From positions 1-64,000 of the forward strand of contig VGBT01000010.1 in the NCBI GenBank assembly GCA_016870395.1: a stretch of 64,000 nt of DNA, written 5' to 3'. Both the position numbers and the translations under genes were made by a program. Below are positions 24,483 to 33,840 of the stretch, one piece after another. The notes under the pieces are model-generated. The model was not told the DNA's origin. It made no database searches and was given only the letters and a program-made list of their open reading frames with translations. Every line of letters starts with the position of its first letter. Position 1 is the first letter of the stretch. This stretch comes from Actinomycetota bacterium. Its GTDB lineage: Bacteria; Actinomycetota; Acidimicrobiia; IMCC26256; JAENVU01.

Positions 24483-24809
24483 TCACCGGGAAGAACGGGC
24501 CGACTCCTGCCAACGCGCGATCCATTCGACCAGCAACGTGCACACCAGCAATGGCCCGCCAACGTACGCAACGAGAAAGACTGCGAGCCCGGCTTGAGCG
24601 TCGTCACTCGCCACCATCTCGATCGCTGCCCAAGCGGCCGTAGCCGTGAGGACGACGGTCCCGGCGATCAGCAGGCTCCTTCTGGCCGTGACCAGGCCCA
24701 ACAGGACACCAGGTCCGCCAACGAACAGCGCATAGAACGGCGCGGTTGCCAGCGTTCCAACGAGCCAGTACGACTCATCGGGTGCGCAGATCGGCACGAG
24801 GAGCAGCAC
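24483..24809 (-). CDS. Small hypothetical membrane protein
   Basis: 108 residues from GTG 24809, with three strong hydrophobic segments ('LVGTLATAPFYALFVGGPGV', 'LLIAGTVVLTATAAWAAI', 'GLAVFLVAYVGGPLLVCTLLV'). Composition looks lower in GC than the neighbours. The same frame stays open and hydrophobic for about 20 codons upstream without a good start, so the true start may be elsewhere or the N-terminus damaged. No family recognised. Confidence 0.45.
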   Translation of the reverse strand: MLLLVPICAPDESYWLVGTLATAPFYALFVGGPGVLLGLVTARRSLLIAGTVVLTATAAWAAIEMVASDDAQAGLAVFLVAYVGGPLLVCTLLVEWIARWQESARSSR

Positions 24810-24997
24810 TCCCTCGAAGACGAGCCATGGCAGGCCCGCGGGCAGACCGGCTCGCCAGAGCCACCCAGTAGCTCACTCTGGTACCGGCTTGCTCGCGATG
24901 GGGAGCAGTGTACGCGCGGTCGGGTGGCACTCCGCGTAGGGTTCCGTCGGCGAGTTGCCAGCCCCGCCAACGCATGCCTCAGCACTTGGGATCTTCG

Positions 24998-26593
24998 ATG
25001 AACGTGAACGCCGACCCTGCCGCGCCCGGGCTCGATGCCCGATCCCCCGAGCCGCCCCCGTCCCGCCGGTCGTGGGCGTGGGCGTTCGCGGTGTTCGTCG
25101 TGGGCGCGCTGCTCGTCGGCCTGGTGCTGCGGTTCCTGACCGTCTCGGACCTCTGGCTCGACGAGGCGCTCACGGTCAACGTCGCCCGCCTCCCGCTCGG
25201 TGAACTGCAGGAGGCGTTGAAGCGCGACGGCGCGCCGCCGCTGTACTACCTGCTCCTCCACGGATGGATGCTGGTCTTCGGCACCGGCGACGTCGCGGTC
25301 CGAGCGCTGTCGGGCGTCCTCGGCGTCGCGATGCTGCCGCTCGCGTACCTGGCCGGGCTCCGGCTCGGCGGCGACGACCCGGACCGCCGGCGCTGGGTCG
25401 CGTGGAGCGCAGTCCTGGTGGTGGTGTCGTCGCCCTACGCGATCCGGTACTCGACCGAGGCCCGCATGTACATGGTGGCGATGGTCCTGGTGCTGATCGG
25501 GTACCTCGCGCTGGCCAACGCGCTCGAGCGCCCGCGCCTCGGCTGGCTCGCCTTGATCGCCGTGGTGACCGCGGCCCTGCTCTACACGCAGTACTGGGCG
25601 TTCTTCCTCGTCGGCGTGCTCGGCGCGATCCAGCTCTGGCGTGCTGTACGCGGCCCGGCCGCGGAGCGGGCCACCGCGTGGCGCATCGTCGCGGCGATCG
25701 CGGTGGGCGGCCTGGCCTTCGTCCCGTGGCTGCCCACGTTCGCCTACCAGATGCAGCACACCGGCACGCCCTGGGACACCCCGGCGAGCCCGCCGACGAA
25801 CGCCGCCCTCGGCGTCCTCGACTTCGCCGGCGGGCGTGTGCTCGAGGGCTGGACCCTGGTCCTGCCGCTGGTGGTCCTCGCGCTGCTGGCGCTCTTCGGG
25901 CGCGCGGCCGACCGGGTCCACGTGTCGCTCGACCTGCGCACCGTGCCCGGGGTGCGTTGGGAGTGGTTCGTCGGCGCTGCGACTCTCATCGCCGGCCTGA
26001 CGCTGTCGCTCGCCATCGGTACCGGCTTCCAGTCGCGCTACGCCGCCGTGATGTTCCCACTGTTCGCGCTCGCGGTGGCGTTCGGCGTGACCGCGTTTGC
26101 GGATCGTCGGATCCGGGCTGCCGTGCTCGCGCTCGTCGTGCTGATGGGGTTCGTCGGCGGCGCGCGCAACGTGGTGACCAACCGGACGCAGGCGTCCCAG
26201 GTCGTGGACGCGATCACCGCGGACGCGCGACCGGGAGACGTCGTCGGCTTCTGCCCCGACCAGCTCGGGCCCGACGTCGCCCGCCTCGTCCCCGACGGGG
26301 CGGATCTCGGGCTCATGGCCTGGCCCGACGGCCGCGCCCCCACCTTCGTCGACTGGGTCGACTACGCCGATCGGAACGCCGCGACCTCGCCGGAGACCTA
26401 CGCCGGCGAGCTGCTCGACGAGGCCGACGGCAACACCGTGTGGCTGGTGTGGTCGTCGGGGTACCGGACGCTCGACGGCAAGTGCGAGGCGGTCATCGAC
26501 GCGCTCGGCCATGCCCGTCCCGCGTGGGCTGAGCTCGTGGTGCCCGACCAGGAGATCTACGAGTTCATGGGCCTGCGCCGGTTCGACCCGTGA
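24998..26593 (+). CDS. GT39-like (PMT_2) glycosyltransferase
   Basis: 531 residues from ATG 24998. The PMT-like opening loop 'SDLWLDEALTVNVARLPLGE' carries the D-E acidic pair, followed by 'DGAPPLYYLLLHGWM' and 'RYSTEARMYMVAMVLVL' (both well known in this subfamily), about eleven membrane segments, and a soluble C-terminal domain. It is predicted to use a polyprenyl-phosphate sugar. GTGA overlap with the PIG-V-like gene and the mannose synthase 3 kb on suggest the donor is polyprenyl-phosphate mannose. Confidence 0.83.
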   Translation: MNVNADPAAPGLDARSPEPPPSRRSWAWAFAVFVVGALLVGLVLRFLTVSDLWLDEALTVNVARLPLGELQEALKRDGAPPLYYLLLHGWMLVFGTGDVAVRALSGVLGVAMLPLAYLAGLRLGGDDPDRRRWVAWSAVLVVVSSPYAIRYSTEARMYMVAMVLVLIGYLALANALERPRLGWLALIAVVTAALLYTQYWAFFLVGVLGAIQLWRAVRGPAAERATAWRIVAAIAVGGLAFVPWLPTFAYQMQHTGTPWDTPASPPTNAALGVLDFAGGRVLEGWTLVLPLVVLALLALFGRAADRVHVSLDLRTVPGVRWEWFVGAATLIAGLTLSLAIGTGFQSRYAAVMFPLFALAVAFGVTAFADRRIRAAVLALVVLMGFVGGARNVVTNRTQASQVVDAITADARPGDVVGFCPDQLGPDVARLVPDGADLGLMAWPDGRAPTFVDWVDYADRNAATSPETYAGELLDEADGNTVWLVWSSGYRTLDGKCEAVIDALGHARPAWAELVVPDQEIYEFMGLRRFDP

Positions 26594-27723
26594 CGACCGC
26601 GGCGCGCACCGACCGGTGGCGGGCCTTCGCGCGTGACGACGTCGCTCCGGCCGTCGTCCCCTGGCTTGTTGCCCGGGTGCTGGTCGTCGCGTCCCTGGCG
26701 CTGGCGAACTACCTCTTCGACGAGATCGGCCGGGGCCCGCGCCCGACCGCCCTGCGGCTCGGGCTCCTCACCCGCGACGCCGCCTTCTACCGCGACATCG
26801 CCGAGCACGGCTACGACGCAGTCGGCCGGAGCGGGCTTCGCTTCTTTCCGCTGCTCCCGCTGACTGCGCGTCCGATCGGTGCGCTGCTCGGAGGTCGCAC
26901 CGACATCGCGCTGCTCGTGGTCGCGAACGTGGCGGCGCTCGCGTTTGGCGCGCTGCTGCACCGGCTCGTGATGCGCGAGACCGGCGACGCCGCGCTCGCC
27001 CGGCGCGCAGTCTGGTTCGGCGCCTTGCTCCCGCCCGCGATCGTGCTCGTGCTCGGCTACGCCGAGAGCCTGCTCCTCGTGCTCGCTGTCGGCATCTTCC
27101 TGCTCCTTCGCACCCAGCGCTGGGAGTGGGCCGCGGTCCTCGGCGTGCTCGCCGGCCTCTGCCGGCCGACCGGGATCCTGCTCGCGCTCCCGGCGGCGAT
27201 CGAGGGCGCGCGGGGCTGGCGCGCCGCGGGCGGGGGAGCGCGGGTGCGGCGCGTGCTTCCGGTCGTCGGGCCGATCGCCGGCACTGGGTGCTTCCTCGCC
27301 TGGGTGGAGGCCGTGCGTGGCGACGGGCTCCTCCCGTTCCGGGTCCAGCAGGACCCCACGCTGCGCGGGGGGTTCACCGACCCGGTGACGAGTCTCGCCG
27401 CCGCCGCCGGCGACCTGGGGTCCGATCGGATCGGCTCGGGTCTGCACCTGTTCTGGGCTGCGCTCTTCGTGGTCCTGATCGTGGCCCTCGCCCGCCGGAT
27501 GCCGTCCTCCTACACCGTGTACGCCCTCGGCGCGGTGCTGCTCGCGCTCAGCGCCGACAACCTCGACAGCTTCGAGCGCTACGGCGTGGCCACCTTTCCG
27601 ATCGTCATCGGGGCGGCTCTGGTGACCGCGCGGCGGGAGGTCGAGACCGCCGCGCTCACCCTCGCGGGTGGCGCGCTCGTGGGCTACGGGACCCTGGTGT
27701 TCCTGGGTCGCTACGTCCCCTGA
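26590..27723 (+). CDS. PIG-V-like mannosyltransferase
   Basis: 377 residues with eight or more membrane segments. Features of bacterial PIG-V/GPI-mannosyltransferase-like proteins: a first extracytoplasmic loop 'DAAFYRDIAEHGYD', then 'FFPLLPLTARPIG' and 'GLCRPTGILLALPAA'. It is predicted to add mannose from polyprenyl-phosphate mannose on the outer face. Overlaps the preceding GT39-like gene by 4 bp. Confidence 0.8.
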   Translation: MTTAARTDRWRAFARDDVAPAVVPWLVARVLVVASLALANYLFDEIGRGPRPTALRLGLLTRDAAFYRDIAEHGYDAVGRSGLRFFPLLPLTARPIGALLGGRTDIALLVVANVAALAFGALLHRLVMRETGDAALARRAVWFGALLPPAIVLVLGYAESLLLVLAVGIFLLLRTQRWEWAAVLGVLAGLCRPTGILLALPAAIEGARGWRAAGGGARVRRVLPVVGPIAGTGCFLAWVEAVRGDGLLPFRVQQDPTLRGGFTDPVTSLAAAAGDLGSDRIGSGLHLFWAALFVVLIVALARRMPSSYTVYALGAVLLALSADNLDSFERYGVATFPIVIGAALVTARREVETAALTLAGGALVGYGTLVFLGRYVP

Positions 27724-27751
27724 GGGGCCCGGCGCAACGCCCCCGGAGGGG

Positions 27752-27757
27752 TAGCAT
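27752..27757 (+). promoter_or_regulatory. -10 box TAGCAT before the flavoprotein gene
   Basis: TAGCAT lies 36 bp before ATG 27794, which has its own GGAGGA Shine-Dalgarno, so this message would have a short leader, unlike the leaderless ones nearby. Confidence 0.35.
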
Positions 27758-27793
27758 GACTCGCTTCTCGTTCACGACCGGGGCCCCGGAGGA

Positions 27794-29344
27794 ATGACAC
27801 AGCTCGATGTAGGCGACCCCTCGCGACCGCAAGTCGTGGTCATCGGGGCGGGCCCTGCCGGCCTGACCGCGGCGTACATGCTCTCCAAGCAGGGTTTGGT
27901 GGCCACCGTGCTCGAAGCGGATGCCGTGGTCGGCGGCATCTCCCGCACGGTGGAGCGCGACGGATGGCGCTTCGACATCGGTGGGCACCGCTTCTTCACC
28001 AAGGTCACGCCGGTCGACGACCTCTGGTTCGAGATCCTGGGCGCGGACGAGTTCCTGCAACGACCACGGATGAGTCGCATCTTCTACGAGGGCAAGCTCT
28101 ACGACTACCCGCTGGTCCCGATGAACGCGCTGAAGAACCTCGGGCCCGTCGAGGCGCTGCGATGCGTCGGTTCGTACCTGTGGGTGCGGGTCAAGCCGCC
28201 GAAGGACCAGACGAACCTCGAGGGCTTTATCGCCGCGCGCTTCGGCTGGCGGCTCTACCAGCACTTCTTCAAGACGTACAACGAGAAGGTCTGGGGCGTG
28301 CCGGCCTCCGAGCTCTCCGCCGACTGGGGCGCGCAGCGGATCAAGAACATGTCGCTGATGCGCGCGGGCATCGACGCTTTGACGCCCAAGGCGATCAAGG
28401 CTCGCCGCGGGAAGGCCACCCAGGTCACCAGCCTGATCGACGAGTTCAACTATCCGAAGTACGGGCCGGGTCAGATGTGGGAGAAGGCGACCGAGCTGGT
28501 CACCGAGGCGGGCACGGAGGTCGTGATGGACACCGTCGTCACGGGTGTCCGGCTCGAGGGCGATCGAGCGGTGGCGGTCACGGCCGAGACCGACGGTGTT
28601 CCCACCCGCTACGACTGCACGCACGTGATCTCGTCGATGCCGTTCGGCGCGCTGCTGCGCGCCATGGATCCGCCTGCCCCCGCCGAGGTGCTCGCGGCGG
28701 CGGACCAGCTCGCGTACCGAGACTTCATGACCGTCGCGCTGGTCGTGCCCCAGGAGTACTCGTTTCCCGACAACTGGATCTACATCCACGACCCCGACGT
28801 CGACGTGGGCCGCATCCAGAACTTCGGCTCCTGGTCGCCCTATCTCGTGAAGGAGGGTCGGACCTGTCTCGGACTCGAGTTCTTCGTGAGCGAGGGCGAC
28901 GCGATGTGGACCAAGCCGGACGAGGAGCTCGTCGAGCAGGCCAAGCGCGAGCTCGAGCAGCTCGGGCTCGCGGACGCGTCGAAGGTCGAGGCGGGCTACG
29001 TGGTGCGGATGCCAAAGGCGTACCCGGTCTACGACGAGCACTACGCGCGCAACGTCGAGATCATGCGGGCCTGGCTCCAGGAGCACGCGCCGAACGTGTA
29101 TCCGGTCGGGCGCAACGGCATGCACCGCTACAACAACCAGGACCACTCGATGTACACCGCGATGCTCTCGGTCGAGAACATCCTCGGCGCGCACCACGAC
29201 ACCTGGTCGGTGAACGTCGAGGACGAATACCACGAGGAGAAGGTGGAGCCAGGCGACGGGCAGGGGCGCACCGGCCGCGACGCGCCGGTGGTCCCGCGTG
29301 AGGCGATCGAAGCCGCCGCGCGCCGGCGACGGGAACAGGGCTGA
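27794..29344 (+). CDS. UDP-galactopyranose-mutase-like FAD-dependent oxidoreductase
   Basis: 516 residues with an N-terminal Rossmann FAD site 'VVVIGAGPAGLTAAYMLSKQ' and 'VVGGISRTV', then the mutase-like 'FDIGGHRFFTK', 'YEGKLYDYPL' and 'FKTYNEKVWGVPASEL' (compare the YTxKQWG region of Glf). It is longer than UGM (about 390) and belongs to the flavoproteins that travel with DPM synthase and GtrA-type genes. The chemistry is not known: redox or mutase change of a sugar nucleotide or lipid-linked sugar is the inference. Start fixed by GGAGGA. Confidence 0.82.
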   Translation: MTQLDVGDPSRPQVVVIGAGPAGLTAAYMLSKQGLVATVLEADAVVGGISRTVERDGWRFDIGGHRFFTKVTPVDDLWFEILGADEFLQRPRMSRIFYEGKLYDYPLVPMNALKNLGPVEALRCVGSYLWVRVKPPKDQTNLEGFIAARFGWRLYQHFFKTYNEKVWGVPASELSADWGAQRIKNMSLMRAGIDALTPKAIKARRGKATQVTSLIDEFNYPKYGPGQMWEKATELVTEAGTEVVMDTVVTGVRLEGDRAVAVTAETDGVPTRYDCTHVISSMPFGALLRAMDPPAPAEVLAAADQLAYRDFMTVALVVPQEYSFPDNWIYIHDPDVDVGRIQNFGSWSPYLVKEGRTCLGLEFFVSEGDAMWTKPDEELVEQAKRELEQLGLADASKVEAGYVVRMPKAYPVYDEHYARNVEIMRAWLQEHAPNVYPVGRNGMHRYNNQDHSMYTAMLSVENILGAHHDTWSVNVEDEYHEEKVEPGDGQGRTGRDAPVVPREAIEAAARRRREQG

Positions 29345-30069
29345 TGTCCCGGGTCCTCGTCTGCACCCCGACCTACGTCGAGGCCGAGAACATCGAGGAG
29401 TTCCTCCGACGGGCCCGAGTGGCCGCGCCGGACGTCGACATCCTTGTGCTCGACGACAACAGCCCCGACGGCACGGCAGACATCGCGGAGAAGGTCGCGG
29501 CGGAGCTCGGCCGCATCGAGGTGCTGCGCCGGCCGGAGAAGCGTGGGCTCGGCAACGCGTACCGAGCCGGGTTCGCGGTCGGCATGGCCCGGGGCTACGA
29601 CGTCCTGGTCCAGATCGACGCTGACCTCTCCCACGACCCGGCCGTCCTGCCCGAGCTGATCTCCGCGGTGGACCAGGGCGTCGACCTCGCGATCGGCTCC
29701 CGGTACGTCCCCGGTGGCTCCATCCCCAACTGGCCCGCGCGCCGACGCGCGATGTCGAAGTACGGCAACCGGTACACGAACTTCATGCTCCGGACCGGGG
29801 CACGGGATGCCACCGCGGGTTACCGCGCGTACCGGGCCGACATCCTGAGGGCGATCGACTTCGAGAGCTGCCGCTCGAAGGGCTACGGATGGCAGATGGA
29901 GCTCACGTACCGAGTGCGGCAGCACGGTGGGCGCATCGTCGAGGTCCCGATCACCTTCACCGACCGGGTGCGCGGGCACTCGAAGATGTCCTTCGCGGTG
30001 ATGCTCGAGGAGATGACGCTCGTGAGCTGGTGGGGCATCCGCGACCGACTACGGCGCGAGAAAGACTGA
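29344..30069 (+). CDS. Polyprenol monophosphomannose synthase (DPM1/Ppm1 type)
   Basis: 241-residue GT2 enzyme with 'VCTPTYVEAENIEEFL', 'VLDDNSPDGTADI', 'QIDADLSHDP' (DxD), 'GSRYVPGGSI' and 'RGHSKMS', the complete DPM1 signature set. It transfers mannose from GDP-mannose to polyprenyl phosphate in the inner leaflet. It has no membrane domain, unlike fused Ppm1 forms. It overlaps the flavoprotein gene by one base and supplies the donor for the GT39/PIG-V pair upstream. Confidence 0.92.
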   Translation: MSRVLVCTPTYVEAENIEEFLRRARVAAPDVDILVLDDNSPDGTADIAEKVAAELGRIEVLRRPEKRGLGNAYRAGFAVGMARGYDVLVQIDADLSHDPAVLPELISAVDQGVDLAIGSRYVPGGSIPNWPARRRAMSKYGNRYTNFMLRTGARDATAGYRAYRADILRAIDFESCRSKGYGWQMELTYRVRQHGGRIVEVPITFTDRVRGHSKMSFAVMLEEMTLVSWWGIRDRLRREKD

Positions 30070-30079
30070 TCGCCCGGGC

Positions 30080-31786
30080 TCACCGCTCGCAGCGGCGCCA
30101 CAGCTCGTAGAGCGCGCCGCCGTCGGCGCGTTGCCCGAACTGCTCCACCAGGCAGAAATCCCGCTTCAAGACCCGGTTGGCGGCATCGCTGCCGACCTTA
30201 CGCGAGTCGTTGGGCTCCTCCCAGTCGTTCCAGACGCCCGAGAGGATCGCGACGTCGGAGCCGGCGAGATCGTCGGCAAGCCGTGAGTCCTCCGCGTTCG
30301 CGACGCCGGGGTCCATCTCGATGTAGTACGTGCTCGGGGTCAGCTCCGGCAGCAGGTAGTAGAGGTAGGCCTCGGACAGCGGGGTCTTGCGCAGGTCGGT
30401 CGTGCCCACGAGCAGGCGGTCCCCTGGATTCGCGACCTCGGGCACCTTCGCGAGCAGGGCCTGCGCGGCACGCTGCACGTCGTCGCGCCCGTAGTAGAAG
30501 ATCCGCCCGTTGCGCTCGATGCGGAACGCGAGACGGTGCCGGCCGAAGGACTGCGCGACGTAGTCGCCGTAGGACCACGCGGTGAAGTGCGGGATCACGA
30601 GGATCATCACGAGGAGCACACCGCCCGTAGCGAGCAGGCTCGCCAGCATCGGTCGTCGCGCGCCCCTGCGAGCGCCGCGCAGCTCGAGGATCGCGATGGG
30701 CAGGAACGCGAACGGCACGCAGCTCACCCACGCGAAGTGCGCGGAGTCGACGCGTTGCATCGCCTGGGGCAGCATCCCGGCGCTGAAGATCGCCACGGTC
30801 AGCAGGACGCGGGCCTGGAGGCGCGCGGGGTCGCGCCGCACGTCCCACGCCGCGACCGCGAGGAGGAGCACGACCGCGCCGATGAGCACGAAGAACCAGA
30901 CGAACAGCTGCTGTGGCGACGAGAGGTGGGGGAGCGGCCACCTCGGAGGCAGGATGGCCCCGGAGCGCTGGAGGAAGCCGTCGAGGTGGTCCCACGGCGG
31001 CGGGACCGGCAGCTTGCGCCCGCCCCGCAGGTCGAAGACCGGTTCCAGCACCATCCCGCGCACCACGTTGCCCGGGCCCGCCATCGCGAGGTGGACCACG
31101 TAGCCCGCCACCCCGAGGGCGGTGCCGACGGCCGCACGGAGCTGGAATCGGCGCGAGGTTCCCCAGATGGCGGCGAGCCCGGCGGCGCCGACCGCGACCG
31201 CGAGGTCGAGCCGGTACAGCAGCGAGAAGCCCGCGACTGCGCCGCCGAACGTCGCGAGACGCAGCGCGGCGGGGTTTGCCGCCTCGAGCCGCCGGCGCCC
31301 GTGCAGGATCGCGAGCAGGCCGAGCAGTGCGAGCGCGACGCCCCCGGTCCAGGCCAGCGCGGTGAGTCCGATCGGAGGAACGATGATGACCAGGGAGATC
31401 AGGGCGCACCCGAGCGCGGCAGTTCGCCCCCAGAAGCGGGCGAGCCCGAAGACCGCGAGGACGAGGCCGACCTGCTGGACGAGCCCGAAGACGCGCTCGG
31501 TGGCGAGCGAGACGCCGAAGACCTTGTAGACGGCGGCGAGCACCCAGAGGCTCCCCGGCCCGTAGAGGTGCAGGAAGTCGAGGTTCGGCACGTCTCCCGC
31601 GAGCACGCGCTCGGGGAACACGAGCATGAAGCCCTCCTCCATCGGAGGGCCCTGGCTGCGCAACAGACCGCGGAGGGGCAGCGTGAAGGCGAGGGCGAGG
31701 ATGCCGAGCGCGACGGCGGTCCGGCCCCACGGCGGGACGCGCTCCCAGCGCTCCAGCACTCGGCTCGCAATGCGGCGATCAGGCAT
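30080..31786 (-). CDS. Polytopic membrane protein, probable GT-C glycosyltransferase
   Basis: 568 residues from ATG 31786. About ten membrane segments, an early loop 'EGFMLVFPERVLAGDVPNLDF' then 'LYGPGSLWVLAAVYKVFG' with the PMT-like acidic/aromatic pattern, and a C-terminal soluble part ('YYLLPELTPSTYYIEMDPGV'). Actinobacterial relatives are annotated only as hypothetical or GT39-like. The substrate is unknown. Divergent from the gene at 31868. Confidence 0.72.
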   Translation of the reverse strand: MPDRRIASRVLERWERVPPWGRTAVALGILALAFTLPLRGLLRSQGPPMEEGFMLVFPERVLAGDVPNLDFLHLYGPGSLWVLAAVYKVFGVSLATERVFGLVQQVGLVLAVFGLARFWGRTAALGCALISLVIIVPPIGLTALAWTGGVALALLGLLAILHGRRRLEAANPAALRLATFGGAVAGFSLLYRLDLAVAVGAAGLAAIWGTSRRFQLRAAVGTALGVAGYVVHLAMAGPGNVVRGMVLEPVFDLRGGRKLPVPPPWDHLDGFLQRSGAILPPRWPLPHLSSPQQLFVWFFVLIGAVVLLLAVAAWDVRRDPARLQARVLLTVAIFSAGMLPQAMQRVDSAHFAWVSCVPFAFLPIAILELRGARRGARRPMLASLLATGGVLLVMILVIPHFTAWSYGDYVAQSFGRHRLAFRIERNGRIFYYGRDDVQRAAQALLAKVPEVANPGDRLLVGTTDLRKTPLSEAYLYYLLPELTPSTYYIEMDPGVANAEDSRLADDLAGSDVAILSGVWNDWEEPNDSRKVGSDAANRVLKRDFCLVEQFGQRADGGALYELWRRCER

Positions 31787-31854
31787 CAGGCAGGCGAAGG
31801 CACGAGAGGCGGGAGGTCCGGGGCACCAGACGTTACCAGCCGGGGGTGCGACGG

Positions 31855-31860
31855 TAACCT
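31855..31860 (+). promoter_or_regulatory. -10 box TAACCT, leaderless start at 31868
   Basis: TAACCT lies 7 nt before GTG 31868. The hexamer GTTACC (31832-31837) lies 17 bp upstream and forms an inverted repeat with GGTAAC (31853-31858), so an operator overlapping the promoter is possible. Confidence 0.4.
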
Positions 31861-31867
31861 CGCCCCG

Positions 31868-33754
31868 GTGCCCACCAGCTCCCCGCCCGACGCGCGCTCT
31901 GCCGGCACCGCGGGGCCGGGAACGGAGGCGGACGCGGGAACGGCCTCCGGTCCGCGTGCGGTCGGCAGCATCTGGGTCTACGTCGCCCTCGTGGCGGCGT
32001 TCGCCGTCCCGTTCGCCGTCGCGATCGGCGTGTTGGCCGAGCCGCGCTGGTTCCCGCTGCTCGACCATGCCCAGACCGAGATGCGCGTGCGCGACGTGGG
32101 GACGGGCGAACCACCGCTCGTCGGGCTGCCCGGCCGCATCGGCACCCTCGACCGCCAGGGCAGCCACCCCGGGCCGCTGAGCTTCTGGGCGCTGGCACCG
32201 GGCTACCGCGCCTTCGGCGGCTCGGCGTGGGCTCTCCAGGCCACGACCGCGGCTCTGAACCTGCTGGCGGTGGCGTTGGCGCTCTGGATCGCGCGGCGCC
32301 GCGGCGGCACGACGCTCATGCTCGGCCTCGGCCTCGCGCTCGGGGTGCTCGTGGCGTTCTACGGGCCGTCGTTGCTCACCGAGGCGTGGAACCCGTACCT
32401 GCCGATGATGTGGTTCCTCCCGTTCCTCCTCGCCGTGTGGTCGGTCCTGTGTGACGACTTCGCGCTGATGCCGGTCGTCGCGTTCACGGGCTCGTTCTGC
32501 GTGCAGACGCACATCTCCTACGTCGGGCTCGTGTGCGGGCTGCTCGCGCTCGCCGCGGTCTGGCTGGCCGTCGACCTCTACCGTCGTCGCGCCGAACGGG
32601 ACCGGCTCCGACGTGCGGGACGTTGGGCACTCGCCGGGCTCGGGGTGCTGGTGCTGGTCTGGATCCCGCCCGTGTACCAGCAGCTCACCGAGTCGCCGGG
32701 GAACCTCGGGATGATCTGGGAGCACTTCACCGATCCGCCCGAGACCTCGATCGGTGCGGCACGCGGCCTCGAGCTGCTGTTGGTCCACCTGAACCCGTGG
32801 CGCCTCGTCGCCGGCCAGGACGGCACGACCGGCTCGGTCGTGCCGGGCGCGTTCGTGCTCGCGGCGTGGGCAGCGGCGTTCGTCGTCGCGTGGCGTCTTC
32901 GCGCGCGTGGCCTGCTCGTGCTGCAAATGGTGATCGCGGTCGAGCTGGTACTCGGTCTCGCGTCGATGGGCAACATCTTCGGATACGTCTGGTACTACCT
33001 GATGCTGTGGGCCTGGGGCCTCCAGGCGTTGATGATCCTGGCGATCGGCTGGACCGTGGTGGCGCTCCTGCGGGCTCGGGGCCGGTTCACGTCGAGGGCC
33101 GCGTCGGTGCGGCTCGACGCGGTGTTGGTGACGGGCACGGTCGCGGCGCTGATGGCGTTCGGCGTCGCCGCCGCGACGGTGGAACCCCCTTCCGCGCGGG
33201 TGTCCGCACAGCTCGGGGTGCTGGTGCGCCAGACGGTGCGTGCGCTCGACCGGGGCACGATCCCGGGGACCGGGCCCGACGGTCGCTACATGGTGACGTT
33301 CACCGACACGGCGAACATCGGCGGTCCGGCGTACGGGTTGCTGCTCGAGCTCGAGCGAGAGGGATTCGACGTCGGATTCCCCGGACGCGAGACAATCGTC
33401 CCGAACCGATTTGTCGGCCCCGACGACGCGACCGCGGTCGTGCACCTCGCGGTCGGTTCGGCGAACATCGCACGGTGGCGGGCGAAGCCAGACATGCACG
33501 AGGTCGCGTACGTCGACATCCGCACGCCGGCGGAGCGCGCCGAGTACGCCCGGCTCCGGGCGGAGGCCATGCGACTCCTCGAGGAGGCCGGGCTAGAGGA
33601 CCAGGCCCGCCGCGTCGACGAGAACCTGTTCACCGCGATCTACACCACGGGAACGCCGCCACGCGCGAAGCGCCTCCTGGAGCGCATGCTCGAGATCGGC
33701 CAACCCGCGGCGATCTTCGTGGGCCCCCCACTCGTCGACGAAGCGGACAACTAG
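31868..33754 (+). CDS. Polytopic membrane protein, relative of the 617-residue twins
   Basis: 628 residues from GTG 31868. About eleven membrane segments. The early part 'FPLLDHAQTEMRVRDVGTGEPPLVGLPGRIG' followed by 'SHPGPLSFWALAPGYRAFG' matches in position and spacing the 'RARDVF' and 'HPGP/NPGP' loops of the proteins at 37308 and 39158, and 'LTEAWNPYLPMMWFLPFLL' corresponds to their 'LLFDPWQPH' loop. A soluble domain of about 170 residues ends the protein. Probable GT-C enzyme; donor and acceptor unknown. Confidence 0.75.
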   Translation: MPTSSPPDARSAGTAGPGTEADAGTASGPRAVGSIWVYVALVAAFAVPFAVAIGVLAEPRWFPLLDHAQTEMRVRDVGTGEPPLVGLPGRIGTLDRQGSHPGPLSFWALAPGYRAFGGSAWALQATTAALNLLAVALALWIARRRGGTTLMLGLGLALGVLVAFYGPSLLTEAWNPYLPMMWFLPFLLAVWSVLCDDFALMPVVAFTGSFCVQTHISYVGLVCGLLALAAVWLAVDLYRRRAERDRLRRAGRWALAGLGVLVLVWIPPVYQQLTESPGNLGMIWEHFTDPPETSIGAARGLELLLVHLNPWRLVAGQDGTTGSVVPGAFVLAAWAAAFVVAWRLRARGLLVLQMVIAVELVLGLASMGNIFGYVWYYLMLWAWGLQALMILAIGWTVVALLRARGRFTSRAASVRLDAVLVTGTVAALMAFGVAAATVEPPSARVSAQLGVLVRQTVRALDRGTIPGTGPDGRYMVTFTDTANIGGPAYGLLLELEREGFDVGFPGRETIVPNRFVGPDDATAVVHLAVGSANIARWRAKPDMHEVAYVDIRTPAERAEYARLRAEAMRLLEEAGLEDQARRVDENLFTAIYTTGTPPRAKRLLERMLEIGQPAAIFVGPPLVDEADN

Positions 33755-33764
33755 CGCAGCGCCT

Positions 33765-33790
33765 GAGCGGCGTCGACGCGATTGCCGCTC
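33765..33790. terminator. Hairpin between convergent genes
   Basis: GAGCGGC (33765-33771) pairs with GCCGCTC (33784-33790) across a 12-nt loop, 11 bp after the upstream stop. CTGAGCGGC (33763) can alternatively pair with GCCGCTCAG (33836-33844), which includes the stop of the leftward gene. Confidence 0.45.
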
Positions 33791-33840
33791 GACCACCGCT
33801 TACCCGTGCTCAGGCCCGAACCATCCCGAGCTGGGGCCGC

